This document shows, in pieces, positions 11,564 to 23,845 of a stretch of DNA of 64,000 bases. The stretch is taken from positions 1 to 64,000 of the forward strand of contig JAANBB010000153.1 of the NCBI GenBank assembly GCA_014621425.1, written 5' to 3'. Under the pieces are notes generated by a model. That model worked only from the letters and a program-made list of their open reading frames with translations, did not search any database and had not been told where the DNA came from. Source of the stretch: Cylindrodendrum hubeiense. Its lineage: Eukaryota > Ascomycota > Sordariomycetes > Hypocreales > Nectriaceae. Position 1 is the stretch's first letter. Every line of letters begins with the position of its first letter. The position numbers were made by a program, and so were the translations under genes.

Positions 11564-12841
11564 CTTGCCGTCTATTCGGGATGAGCGGGTTATTCAAGAC
11601 TGCAGTGGGACGATGAACTAGATTCGAATTTCAATGGTTCTTACTCCCGATCGGAGATTAAGGATAAGGCTGTGGAATATAATGGCCGTGGTCGTTTTGG
11701 GCCAACTTGAGGCGGGGTAGGGATAGGTGGTTTTCACGGCAATGCGCTTCCGACCAGCCTGCTTATAAAAACGACTTCTTCAAGTATACGTGCTTATGAC
11801 GCAATAGAGAGTGCGATTATTGGCGATGTACCCCAAATTCATCAACGTCGAAAGTGTAAGATAGTCTGTCTGGGAGAAATAAGATATCGTGTACAAAGCC
11901 TCACTGAAGCCCGTGGTCGCCGGATCCAGCTTCTTAGGGATCGGGGGAGATGGCGATTTATGAGAAAGGTACCTATTCACCGTATTAGAGAAAGCAGAAC
12001 TGTGCGTTGAGACATGATGTCAGCAAGCTTATAAATATGCGAGGTGGAAATATTGAACTCTGGTTTACAAATCAAGCCACAGCTGACAAACTCGAAGAAC
12101 GAATGCGTGCTAAAGGTATTTGGGAAGCCACCAAGCACCAAATTGGCAGGTGTAAGGAATAAGCAAATATATGGCCATATCTGCTATGATCGTCCCGCTT
12201 ATCTAGAGTTATGCCATTAAATTATAGTAGCTGGGACTATCCTTTATTATTAGACGGAACAAGGACCTAAGTGCATCTCTCGGTCCTGCCGATTATTTTA
12301 TCCTCCCCTCTTCCTATCTAGACCCTCGTTGAGATAGGTGCGACGTGAAATATCTGGGTCGCTTTGCGCTTTGTTGTCTGAGCTCGTAGTGCACTAAGCT
12401 TCGCCCAAACGGGACGAGATGTTGACCGCAGCGCCAACCAAATTGTCGAGCCAGCTACGCTGTCCTCCGCTGAGACCGGGGAGTTCTACACAGCTGTGTA
12501 CTTCTTTGCTCTAGTGCGCCCGAGGCATTGCAGTGCAGATTATGTGAGAAAGGGATATGAAGAATAACTATTCAAATATTAACGGCGTTGAATCTCTTGA
12601 TTATAAATTCAGAAGACCCGGGATTGGCTTGCAAATTGCAATGGACGTGGAGAAGCAAGCGTAGAGTCGAGAAGTCGCTGTGAGATAATGTCGCAGCCAA
12701 TCATATGAGAAGTCGGCAGCTGTCGAGAACGCCCAGGTCTGTGTTAAAACCAAGAGGCATCCGACGAAAAGGTGGGTTCGGTTTCTTCTTTTTGCCTCCA
12801 TCCGACAATCTAGTATCCATATATATATCCGCGTCGCCATC
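11564..12841. other. Intergenic region, divergent promoters
   Basis: About 1.3 kb between the reductase gene (-) and the C2H2-finger gene (+). I see no convincing gene or repeat. Confidence 0.5.
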
Positions 12842-15197
12842 ATGGCATCTAGAGCCATCACTCCATCCGGCCGTGAGAACACTTTTGTCAAGGCACAACG
12901 CAAATTAGTTAGTGCTATGCTATGCACCTCCATCTTGTAGATTGCCCCGTCTCTTTCTGAGCTGACTCATCCCAGCCCGCCCTTCCAGTTCAAGTCTACC
13001 TCCTTGCTGAAGACGATCCCTACATCGCATTCCTCGTAACAGGCAAACGACCCAAAGGGCACATCCACTTCTTGAACCAAATAGTTGAAGGCAATCAGGT
13101 AGCTTGAGGCTGCCCCTCGCATGAAATAGCGCTAACACACCAGAATGGCAGTCGTTGAGAACCTACAGCAACCTCATCAAGGCTTCGGACTCGGAGATCG
13201 GGCCTCCTCTGTCGAAATCACCTCGCAGCCCACATATCGCGGTACCAATAGCTTCACCGTCGACCTGCCCAACTCTCGTCAGCGACAGCAGTATATTTGG
13301 AGATGTTCCAGCACCACCCTCCGGCAGACTTCCTCGTATTCATCCCACCGCGCCGGCTTCATCGATTGCTACTCATCTCGCCGATGATAGCTATCACGTC
13401 CAAGACTCGACCCCGCTTGCTGCGGTAGCGGGCTCGTGGCCAACCCCGTCGCCCTCTGTACTGACGGGCAAAATAATAAAGGCCGGTGACGAAGATCTTC
13501 GTATTTTTTTGTCCATCCGAGAAATATTGTCCGAAAACCCAGAATATGCGGAACACGTCATTCGCGCCGTAAAAGCCCTGCCGGAGGAGAAACTAAATAT
13601 CTTCATAGGCCGGGAAGGGGATCGAAGACCAGTTTCGGTACCTAGTGACAACGGCACTGGGACTGATGCTTCCTCAGGACAGACGCCTAACTCCAACCGC
13701 CTCGGACACAGCTCGAACTCATCGTCTGAGCAGTCTAACAAACGCAAGACCTCACCAGACAGAAATGGCAAAGGGATTGATAAAGAGAGCTCTGGCGGCG
13801 GCTCTGGCAGCGGCTCTGGAGGGGGCTCTGGGGATACCAGCAGCCCAGGCCATCGTGATAAGAAACAAAGGAAGCTGGAAAGACGCTATCCGTGCCCGTA
13901 TGGTCTTGTCTTCGGTAATACTCTTACTAGTCATCCTTCATTCGGATCTTGCCGGCTGCCGGGATCGTCGCGGTCGCGGAGTGACCTCAGGTAAGTAATA
14001 CCATGAATACCATTGCATCTGCGACGAGCCACTGACCCCGTTTGCCTCAGGAAACACCTCAAGAAACGCCATTCCCCTGAATCCGAGGCATACGACTCGC
14101 ATTCAACTGCCCAGGCGCTATATTATATGACACAGCAACAGTGGACTGACGTTCAAGGAACATTCGATGCAGCTTGCAGGAAACACTTCGACCAAGAAAG
14201 CGATAAATGGTTCCAAAATGAGCTGAAGTGCTGCTTGGCTGTCTGGGATATAATATTTCCCGTATCTCGTTTCCGAAGCTTGACAAGACCCACCTCTCCA
14301 TGTAAGTCCAGAGTTCAGAAGGTCCGACATTGCTGGGCGCTGTTTTACTAAGTATTGGATCTAGTCTACCCTGATGAAAGGAGACAATCCAGCCTATTAG
14401 AGAGGGCACAGGTCCTATTTGAGGCTATCGGGTTCGCGAGAGCCAGTATGGCCGTTCAGAATCAGCTGGTCGCGTCTGTAGAGGACTACGTACCCTCCCC
14501 TGACGAGTACAGGACCATTATGGCCGATGCCTTCGCGGTAGTCGCAAAGATGGAACCAGGCATCTCTGAACGGGTCCTGAATACGCCTGTGGGCGACATT
14601 CAGAATATTGTCTCAAGAACATTCGGCCCCGCAGGCCGCCAGGTTACTCGATCAGTGACGCCGGATATTGGTGACCCAATTGTCACCAGAGCAGCAGTAC
14701 CAAAGCCTCATCTCTCCACGGCTCCCCGACCAGATCATGCTCTGGCAAAAGCCACCTCAGCTGCCGTACCAGCACCCGTCATGACACTAACGTTTCCTCT
14801 CGTCGATGCTGTCACCGAAGTGTGTTTACGAGTGTCCCGGCCGTCACCTGCCCCTGGTCAACCCACGTCAGAGGTGCAAGTTACCATCCCGCAATCTGCC
14901 CTATTTCAATCTTTCAAGCCTTCAGCCATCGCCCCATCAGAGTCCATGCAAAGTTCAATCGGGTCAGTGCAGGCGGAGTCAAAGCCTCATCCAAACCCAC
15001 GCGCACCACGACCTCCACCGCCAGGTTTGCCTCACAAAGGTGCGGATCCAACATTGCTGCAAGTTCAAGGCGACCTTGCAAATACAATACCTCAATCTTC
15101 CACAGATATCGCGGAGCCACCTGTCGATTTGACCTTCATTGACGAAGAATTATTTCTCATGGATGAAGAATTGTTGTATCTTAAAGACGCCACTTGA
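12842..15197 (+). CDS. Fungal protein with one atypical C2H2 finger, function unknown
   Basis: Five exons are inferred: 12842-12911, 12989-13098, 13152-13990, 14051-14301 and 14365-15197. They sum to 2,103 nt (700 residues) in one frame, which supports the model, although the first exon and start are tentative. Exon 2 encodes a compact hydrophobic segment (VYLLAEDDPYIAFLVTGKRP). Exon 3 has a Ser/Pro-rich half, a Gly/Ser linker and a basic stretch leading into the finger. The finger has Cys in RRYPCPY, Cys in GSCRLPG and two His in RKHLKKRH; an intron falls just before the His pair. The wide Cys spacing matches single-finger proteins common in ascomycetes rather than canonical C-x2-4-C fingers. 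The C-terminus ends with a repeated acidic-hydrophobic motif (DEELFLMDEELLYL). A nuclear regulatory role is a guess. Confidence 0.6.
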
Positions 15198-15577
15198 TAA
15201 GAAACAACATGTGCATTTGCTACATCGTCACGCAGGGTATGTTAGGTTCTTAGCAAAATGTATGAAGAAATATAGACTGATAAATCTTGAATATTTAGGG
15301 AGAAGCCTGAATCAACATGTATGATCATTGTGGATGTAGTTGGAAAAGACTGAGCCGAACGGATTGCGGGGGTCGATAAAAGCAGGCCTCTCAATACCCA
15401 ATCAATTTGTTCACTGTTGTACAGCCCGCTCGTATTTTAGCTATCGTGAATAGCGGTAATTTGCTTTGAACATGGTATACGATTGCGCCTAGTGCATGAA
15501 GCAGAATAACGTGAAAAAGGAAAATATCTATCGTAACATTTTTGTCGTTCAGTTCTACATGGGTATCGTCAGATCGT
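15198..15577. other. Convergent 3' region
   Basis: 380 nt between the C2H2-finger gene (+) and the betaine aldehyde dehydrogenase gene (-). It should contain both transcript ends; nothing else is apparent. Confidence 0.5.
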
Positions 15578-17107
15578 CTACAGTTTGGCAAACACGCCCT
15601 TGCACGCGCCCTTGCCGAGCTGTACCAGGGTGCTCTTGGTCCTCATATAGGCCTGGATTCCCTCGATACCATTCTCAACCCCGACGCCACTCATCTTCCA
15701 TCCACCCACGGGCATCTCGGCAGGAGACTCACCCCAGGTGTTAATCCAAGTGATACCGGCGTCGAGCTTCTTAATAACCTCTTGGGCCAAACCGACATCG
15801 GACGAGACTACGCCAGCGGCCAAGCCCATGGGAGTGTCATTGGCTCGCGCGATGAGCGGTGGTAGCCAATCCTCGGTATCCATACCGGCGGTCTTGTAGG
15901 GCAGGATGCACATGACAGGACCAAAGATCTCCTCGCGAGTAATGCGCATCTCGTCAGTGCAGTCAGTGAAGATGACCGGGGGAACCCAGAAACCCTCTGC
16001 TGTAGGCAACGTCTTTTGCGCGGCGAGGGAACCATCGTAGAGAACTCTGGCACGGTCGACATCTCGACCATGGCGAATGTACATCTTGACCTTTTCCTGC
16101 TGCGGGGCGCTGACCATGGGGCCAAAGTTGGTCTTTTCGTCTCTGGGCAGGCCCATGCGGAGGCCATCGCGGCACCTCTCAATTAGGGCTGCCTCGACCT
16201 TGCTCAGAAGCGTATCAGGAACGAAGACGCGGGTTCCATTTGTGCACACCTGGCCGGTGGAGAAGAAGTTGGCAACCATGGCAACATCGGCAGCTTCATC
16301 GGCATCGGCATCGGGAAGTATGACGAGAGGACTCTTGCCGCCTAGCTCCATGGTGATGCCCTTCATGCCCTTGGCGGCCTCGCTGGCGACCTTGCTGCCA
16401 GTGCTGACCTGGCCAGTGAAGCTGACCTTGGCAATGCCGTCATGAGCGACAAGGGGAGCGCCAACGCTGGGCCCATCGCCGTAAACAACACTGAAGACAC
16501 CTGGGGGCACACCAGCCTCGATGTAGATTTCGGCGAGTGTGTTTGCGTGGAGAGGTGTCACCTCACTGGGCTTGTAGACCATGCAGTTGCCGGCCGCGAG
16601 ACACGGGGCCGACTTCCACAGGGCAATCTGGATGGGATAGTTCCAAGCACCAATGCCGGCACAGACACCGAGAGGCTCGTGGCTGGTGAGGACGAAGGCA
16701 TCGGCGCGGAGGCGGGTGTGGTGGCCAGGGAGGCTGCCGGCAGCGAGGTGGCCATAGTATTCGAGGACATCGGCGCCAGTGACGACGTCGACGGTGGAAG
16801 TCTCAGACCAGGCCTTGCCAGTGTCGAGGGTCTCGGTGAGGGCGAGCTGGTCGTTGCGCTCTCGGAGGATGGCGGCGGCGCGCAGCAGGATTTCGGCACG
16901 GCGAGGGGCCGGGGTCTGGGACCACTTGGGGAACGCAGCCTGGGCCGCAGCAATTGTGTCGTTGAGCTGAGCAGGAGTGGTGGTGTAGATGGTGGCGAGG
17001 GGCTTTGCGGTGCTGGGGTCGACCGAGGTGAAGGTGGACGCAGAGGATGAGGATTCCGGTTGGGGCCGGCCCGAGTGGAAGGTGTGGATTTCGGTTGAGA
17101 AGGTCAT
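15578..17107 (-). CDS. Betaine aldehyde dehydrogenase (peroxisomal)
   Basis: Single exon, 509 residues, typical for the ALDH superfamily. I start at 17107 (MTFSTEIHTF) because the longer frame above it is Ser/His/Pro-rich 5' leader without ALDH similarity. Visible motifs are the N-terminal ALDH fold (TAKPLATIYTTTPAQL), the cofactor segment KVSFTGQVSTGSKVA, the general base Glu254 in MELGGKSPL and the nucleophile Cys288 in GQVCTNGTRV. The EEIFGPVM segment is typical of glycine-betaine-aldehyde dehydrogenases. The enzyme oxidises betaine aldehyde to glycine betaine with NAD(P)+. The neighbouring choline oxidase gene, divergently transcribed, supplies its substrate and strongly supports the assignment. 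The C-terminus is AKL, an acceptable PTS1 peroxisomal targeting tripeptide. Confidence 0.88.
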   Translation of the reverse strand: MTFSTEIHTFHSGRPQPESSSSASTFTSVDPSTAKPLATIYTTTPAQLNDTIAAAQAAFPKWSQTPAPRRAEILLRAAAILRERNDQLALTETLDTGKAWSETSTVDVVTGADVLEYYGHLAAGSLPGHHTRLRADAFVLTSHEPLGVCAGIGAWNYPIQIALWKSAPCLAAGNCMVYKPSEVTPLHANTLAEIYIEAGVPPGVFSVVYGDGPSVGAPLVAHDGIAKVSFTGQVSTGSKVASEAAKGMKGITMELGGKSPLVILPDADADEAADVAMVANFFSTGQVCTNGTRVFVPDTLLSKVEAALIERCRDGLRMGLPRDEKTNFGPMVSAPQQEKVKMYIRHGRDVDRARVLYDGSLAAQKTLPTAEGFWVPPVIFTDCTDEMRITREEIFGPVMCILPYKTAGMDTEDWLPPLIARANDTPMGLAAGVVSSDVGLAQEVIKKLDAGITWINTWGESPAEMPVGGWKMSGVGVENGIEGIQAYMRTKSTLVQLGKGACKGVFAKL

Positions 17108-20100
17108 GATGGATGTATTAGGTGATAATCCGGAGAAGGGAGAGAGGAAGGGGAAGAAGAGGAGCGGAATGGCCTCGAAGAGTGATGAATGATGTTTGGA
17201 GAACGAGGCGGGTGCTCGCAGGTGAATGGATGTGAAGAAATGCGACGGCGACGACAACAGCTCGAGGTACGGCCGATGACGATGGCGAGGGGCGCTGCGT
17301 ATAACACCGCAGACAGGACAGGTACGTACCAGATAGATACGAATTGGGTAATGGGGCGGCAAGCGGCAAGCGAGAACGGGGGCGCCGTTACATAAGGCAC
17401 GGTTCTGTTAGCAAGCAGAGGCTGGGACGCGATCGGATCGGGGCAGAGATACGGTGAGATGCAATGCGATGCGGATGCCGATGGAGATTCGATGGCGATT
17501 CGATGGGTACCTAATATGGGTGGGCAGAGCAAGGACCAGAAAGAGGCCCCCCGTTCCCTCTCTAAGCGCGAATTGAGCAATGAAAACGGACCAAAAAAAC
17601 AGGGAACGCCCAAATGCCGAATGCTGGCCGAAGCGGGGGGCGGGGGGCTGAGGCAGAGCTGAACAAGGAGAGGACTGTACCAGTACCGGAATGGATAAGA
17701 ACAGCGAGAAACTCAAACGGCAGACGGATAGACCGCTGGACTGGACCGTTCTGGGTAGGTGGTGGCTGTATGATTGATTGGGCTAATTGATAACCATGGT
17801 ATCAAGTGCTTGTACGCGGCACTGGACACGAGGCAACGGCCTATCAACCATAATTATTAGGCAGGGTTGTAGGTGGCAGCAGAGCAAGAAGACGAAAAAG
17901 GAAAAAGTAAACCAAAGTCTACTTCGTCAAGTATCATCAGGTACCTCCGATACTGTGTGCGGCGGTACTTACCGTACTCCATCTTACCTTGCTTCCCGAA
18001 CGGTAGGTCAAGATATCTTCACGCAAACGCACAGCACCCGCACGGCGCCCGCCCCAGGACCGGGCCGGTAGTGGGGGTTGGGTTGCAGCCACACTACGTC
18101 AGACGGGCAATGTCAGACCACGGCTCTTCGAATCCTCCGACTTCCGACGGCTGGAGACGGGAGGAAACAAGAAATGGGGAAAAAGGAAATAAAGGAAAAA
18201 ACTCCATTTCAACCGTCAAAACGGAACACACGCACACGAAAACAAAATGTCACCTGGAGACTTCCAGACAGAGGCGAGTTACAGGTCGCCAAGGCAGGCT
18301 GACGGCAAGGTGCCAATGATATGCAGAGTACGACTCGTTCCCATCAAATAGGCGCTAGACTGCGGGGTCGTTTAGTGGGCTCTCACGTCATGCTGGGTAC
18401 TGGCGACCCCATATGCGGATACAGTGCATATTGCAACCCACGCTGCACCATGCCTCGCTGGGGTTGCTAAGTTGCTTGCCGCCGCAGCCAAGGCACGAAC
18501 AGACACATACGCCCACCGCTGAAACCAACTTGCTTAGAGGGACTAAGCTAGCAATTGGGACAGGACCAACAACAACGCATTGACAACGCTGACCTCTCAA
18601 TTGAAAAAAACCCAGAGTGGAAACAAGCGGGCTGGGTACAGATATACGAAACACCGGCACAGCACATGGACCCGTATCCCGCGGCAGTAAGGGTCGATGA
18701 AGAAAAAATCTACCGAGAGTGTCAGGAAAAATAAAAACCCAACCAACCATCCAACCAACTGACCAACCACACCAATTCTAGCATCAATTGTTTCTTCACC
18801 TTACCTAACGTGTACAATACCCGGCAGATGACACATGGCGAGGCACACAACCAAGGTGGTGGAGAAATAACCCTGTGTGTCCCTGCAGGATCAGGAGCAG
18901 CGACAGGAGCAGCGACAGCAGCAGCAGCAGGACCCTGCACCGGCCGGTCTTGGGGTCCTGAACATCCACATAGCAAAACCCGCCAATGCCATCCCTCAAT
19001 TCAGCTCCGGAGGCCGGTCTTCTTTTTTGTTGTTGTTGCTGCTAACCCTTACCCGGCGTGGCACATACGTACTCTGATACAGCAACCGTCCTGTACGGAC
19101 CCGACGGCGCAGGGGACCCCAACAACGGATAACGGCGGGCGCTCGGCAGGCCTCGAAGCTATCGCTGCCGCCGGTTCACACCGGTGCGCGCACTCGATTC
19201 CAATAACACCCACGATGCCGCCACGCCTCGGCGGGGGCGCCCTGCGTCATTGGTCCGGGGCGGCTTGTCAAGGTGAGAGAAATGGCACCTAGGCCAGGAA
19301 TGGCATGTCACAGCGGGGAACATGGAGGAGGCTCATACTGTTGCCAGAAACGGGTATCTGGGCCTATCTGTAACCCAGCAGTGTCCATGCCGTCTATGCG
19401 GATGTATCAGTGCCGAATCCGGCACCCGATGCTCTCCCCGTTCCGGCAGCTCTGCGCGGTCTCATCCACGGTCACCTCCGAGTGTGCCTGATGTATCGCA
19501 AAATCCTATCTCGACCTGCGCCTCCCTGCGACATGATGCGCAACGCGAGGCGCGAGAGGAATATTCATTGCGCATCATCCACTAGCTCATGCCTGGCCGA
19601 CGGTGGTTGGAGGGCGATGGAGGGCGATGGGGGGCCGGGGCACAGGTGCGGATGGGGGGACTGCGCGGCAACAGCGGCCCAAGACGGCGACGGAGAGTCG
19701 TGGGACGGCCACGCCCGACCGCCGAGCAACGACGCAGACGGCGCCTACCGTGGGTCCCTGCCGTAGAACCGTACGACGAGAGGACCCCCGTTCGGTAAAT
19801 GGCTGTCGGTAGGCGTATGTATGCCTGTAATGACGGTGCCGGTGAGGGGCGCGAGTTGGTTGTACGAGCAGGTCGCTCGAGTAATGGTTTCCACCCGTAT
19901 TGGTTTGAGATGGTGTCGGCTGTGCTCTACTACGTACAGTGCCGCAACGGCTTCAGCCCATCTGTGGTGGACGCCAGCGGAGCTTCCGCAGATAAGCAAG
20001 CTGCCCGTTGATGTCCCGACTCCGGGCCGTTTCGGCCTTTCTACCCCCAGATTGGAGAGACGGAGACGGGCGCTTTCACCTGTGGAAACTGCAAACACCA

Positions 20101-20687
20101 GCACTTATTGCCAGTGCTCGTCGACCGAGACTGAGTGGCTCAGGCGGCTCTTCTCGCAGGTGAATGTCGGTGAGAGACTTTTCCCTTCCGCCCGCCCCGC
20201 CTCCGCCACCGTCGCGTCTCCAAACCAGATCCTCCTCCGCCGGGCTGTCTTGGTGTTGCTCCACCCGGCATCATCGCTAGCCTAGCACATCGTTCCCTCG
20301 TCGTCAGTTGGCACTACTGCTGTGCGTCCGTCATCCACCTCAGCTACTTTCTGAGACTAGGCACAGTTAGTAGCTGCAAGGTACCTTGTCGTCCTCGTAC
20401 TGTGTACCGAGCTGCTCGCAACCATCGAGCACTGCTTGATTGCAGGCATCGATCGGTCCGGACACCCCACCTTGCGCAGAGTCGTTTCTTTCAAAACACT
20501 TCGTTCAGCCTGGCTTGATTTAGACTCTCTTTTCCTCGTCACTCCTCATCTCCTCAATCCCAAGCCTCATCCCAATCCCAATCACAGGAACACGGCAAGG
20601 ACTGGTCCTCCCGTGGTGCATTGAGATCATTCTATCCAATACTTAGCTATCACTCCCAATTGCTGTGCTCATCCTCAATCCATCATC
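17108..20687. other. 3.6-kb bidirectional promoter region of the betaine genes
   Basis: Separates the divergent betaine aldehyde dehydrogenase and choline oxidase genes. I find no convincing exon. Short CAGCAG/GACAGGAG-type repeats lie near 18893-18935 and an ACCAACC-rich stretch near 18730-18775. The final ~150 bases before the choline oxidase start are pyrimidine-rich, as in many fungal leaders. The length suggests long leaders and shared control of the pair. Confidence 0.5.
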
Positions 20688-22324
20688 ATGGCTACCACCC
20701 AGACTCTCCCCCCCTCCCCCAGCTCCGCCTACGACTACGTTATTGTCGGAGGTGGTACTGCTGGCTGTGTCTTGGCTTCGCGCCTGGCCACCTACCTCCC
20801 CGAGAGCAAGGTCCTACTGATCGAGGCTGGCCCCTCTGACTTCGACCTCAACAACGTCCTTAACCTCCGCGAATGGCTCAGCCTCCTCGGCGGTGATCTC
20901 GACTATGACTACGGCACCACCGAGCAGCCCATGGGCAACAGTCACATCCGCCACTCCCGCGCAAAGGTCCTCGGCGGCTGCTCCTCCCACAACACCCTGA
21001 TCTCCTTCCGTCCCTTCAGACATGATATGGACCGCTGGGTTGCCCAGGGCTGTGCTGGATGGGACTTCGACACCGTCATGCGCCACGTCGACAACCTGCG
21101 CAACCAGATCCAGCCTGTTCACGCCCGCCACCGCAACCAGCTCTGCAAGGACTGGGTCAAGTCTTGCTCCACCGCCATGGGCATTCCCGTCATCACCGAC
21201 TTCAACGCCGAGATTGCTGAGAAGGGCCAATTGACCCAGGGCGCCGGCTTCTTCTCCATCTCCTACAACCCCGACAACGGCCGCCGCAGCAGCGCCTCCG
21301 TTGCCTACATCCACCCCATCCTGCGCGGCGAGGAGCGACGACCCAACTTGACCGTCCTGACCGAGGCCCACGTTTCCAAGCTCCTTGTCGAGAACGACGT
21401 CGCTTCCGGAATCGTTCTCACCCTCAAATCGGGCGAGAAACACACCATCAACGCTCGCAAGGAGACCATCCTCTGCGCTGGTGCCGTTGATACTCCCCGC
21501 CTCCTCCTCCACTCCGGCATTGGTCCTCGCGCGCAGCTCGAGAGTCTCGGCATCCCTGTCGTCAAGGACATCCCCGGTGTGGGCGAGAACCTCCTCGACC
21601 ACCCCGAGAGCATCATCATGTGGGAGCTGAACAAGCCCGTCCCCGCCAACCAGACCACCATGGACTCGGACGCCGGCATCTTCCTGCGCCGCGAGCCCAC
21701 CAACGCCGCGGGCAACGATGGCGACGCTGCCGATATCATGATGCACTGCTACCAGATCCCTTTCACTCTCAACACCGAGCGACTTGGATATGATCTGATC
21801 CCCGACCGTTACGCTTTCTGCATGACCCCCAACATCCCCCGTCCCCGCTCCCGAGGTCGCATCTACCTGACCTCCGCCGATCCCAGCGTCAAGCCTGCTC
21901 TTGACTTCCGATACTTTACCGATCCCGAGGGATACGATGCCGCTACCCTGGTGGCTGGTGTCAAGGCGCCCGTAAGATCGCTCAACAGGAGCCCTTCAAG
22001 GGTTGGCTTAAGCGCGAGGTCGCCCCTGGACCCAAGGTGCAGACCGATGAGGAGATTAGCGAGTACGCCCGACGTGTTGCGCACACCGTGTACCACCCTG
22101 CCGGCACCACCAAGATGGGTGATCTGGCCAGCGATGAGATGGCTGTGGTGGACCCCAAGCTTAAGGTCCGCGGCATTGGCAAGCTGCGCATCGTTGATGC
22201 CGGTATCTTCCCCGAGATGCCCACTGTTAACCCCATGGTGACGGTCCTGGCTGTTGGAGAGCGTGCTGCGGAGCTTATTGCCATGGAAGAGGGATGGAAG
22301 CTCGAGAACCGATCCCGCCTGTAA
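20688..22324 (+). CDS. Choline oxidase (GMC oxidoreductase, peroxisomal), with one frameshift
   Basis: Restoring one base near 21966-21970 would give 545 residues, the usual choline oxidase length. The frame from 20688 runs to AAG at 21963-21965 and the conserved C-terminal half resumes at CGT 21971; no plausible intron bridges the five bases between. The FAD-binding GGGTAGCVLASRL is at about 21-33. LGGCSSHN has His101, equivalent to the His that binds FAD covalently in bacterial choline oxidase. The C-terminal catalytic pair lies in VYHPAGTTKMG and MPTVNPMVT. The enzyme oxidises choline via betaine aldehyde to glycine betaine with O2, making H2O2. The C-terminus is SRL, a strong PTS1 signal, fitting H2O2 production in peroxisomes. 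The frameshift is either a sequencing deletion or a real lesion. Confidence 0.85.
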
Positions 22325-23845
22325 GCGATATGAGAAGATTAGGAGTTCGCCACCTTATCAGGCTGGCTGGAGCACGAGGTGCTGGTTGATGTATCATAGA
22401 ATATTGCCGCGTCGGTGCTTATAGCCGTATGCGGACCAGCGTATTATGATTGATTGAGAATGCAGATAACGATATGAGTGTCAAGACGTCCGGCTAAACT
22501 GTGGGTGCCACTTCGTGAGAACGCAGCATGCGGGTATTTAGGATAAATGCGCCACAAGCCGAAAGGGAAGGCTTTGTCTCGAGCCTCAATTCCCAATTGA
22601 GTTGGCCATCCTTGGGTTGCTGCACATGCCTAAGAGTAGATAGGTCAAGTATTGGAAGAACCAGGGTCTCCAGCCATTGACAATGCGGCAAGTTTGGCCG
22701 TCGGACCTGTCTCCATCACGGACAACCGCGCGTGTGCTGGGCGGGAGTAACGGGCCGACAACCAGGCACAGACGGGTCTGTGCTCATGAACAAGAGCCCC
22801 ACCCTGCCGCAATAGTTAGAGAACTAAATGATCAATGGAAGCAAAGTTATCGATCGTAGTTAGACATGGAGATGTGCTTCGGAACAGGGCAGATTGAGAT
22901 CCGTCCAGGGAATCTGGGTATGCAGGAATCATGGACGATGTTGTGTGAGAAACATGGGATGGCATGCATTCGCGATCCATGCACGCTTCTCGCCACGCAC
23001 CATGGTGCCCCCTGCTCGATGCGTCGGGAGCCGTTGCCGCCAGCATCGGGAAAGAAGATTAAAGATACACCGAGAGGGTGCTTCGGTGTTAGTGGCAAAC
23101 GATCCAGCGGAACATGTGTGGATCAGCCGACGATGATGGTCTTGTTTGCTGCTGAATGCTCAGATGCTGGTGGTTAATAAGAAGCCAAGGACATTGGCTC
23201 GTTGGCTAGCGACAGGGTGGGCCGTAAAGCCGGGCATCCATCCGCATGGGATGTGGAGGGGAGGCAACGCTTGTGAGGGGCTGCTTGCTTGTGGGGGCTG
23301 ACCGGGAATTTCGGGGCGGAGCGTATGGGACCGAAGGCGTTTGGTTAACGGATGTCAGGCCCGAAAGCTGCTGCGAGATCCACTTGCTCTGTAGCAGTCT
23401 TCCCCCAACACAGCTGACTGACGACTAACGGGGGGCGTCGTGTGCTCGACGTTGACGGCCACGCGTGAGTAAGGGTAAAGGGGGACTGCCTTATAAGCCC
23501 GGTCCGTCCAGCCGCCGTCAATCTGGCGGTTCATCCATCCAGCTGGAAAGTCTCGTTTGTCGGGATCGTAGCAGGGACTAAGGCAAGACTGAGACCTGAG
23601 CAATATCATTAGCTGCTTTCTCTATCCTCGATCTCGGGACGGTACCGGTGTTTGTGGACGACCTTGACACGCGACACGGATATTTCCTTTTCTTTCCCGC
23701 ATCGCCACGAAAACAGCATTCCAAGCCTCGATTCCCCTCCTCAGTCGCCGGTGATCTTCTGTTGATCCTTGAATGTTGGGATATTGGGGTGAAGAGCTCA
23801 TTCATTCACAGCGCAAACAGCGGACGCAACAGACGCAGTAGAGCC
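22325..23845. other. Intergenic region of 1.5 kb
   Basis: Lies between choline oxidase and the DUF1479 gene, both on +. No convincing gene, RNA or repeat is seen. Confidence 0.45.

Noticed and set aside
16442..17050. 202-codon plus-strand frame opposite betaine aldehyde dehydrogenase
   Set aside because: Antisense shadow with no recognisable motif.
18127..18135. TTCGAATCC, a tRNA T-loop-like word
   Set aside because: Flanks do not form a T stem or acceptor stem, and no matching A- and B-box spacing is visible.
20814..21746. 310-codon minus-strand frame opposite choline oxidase
   Set aside because: Exact antisense of a strongly codon-biased gene; Gly/Val/Asp-rich composition with no domain. 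It is a shadow of C-ending codons.
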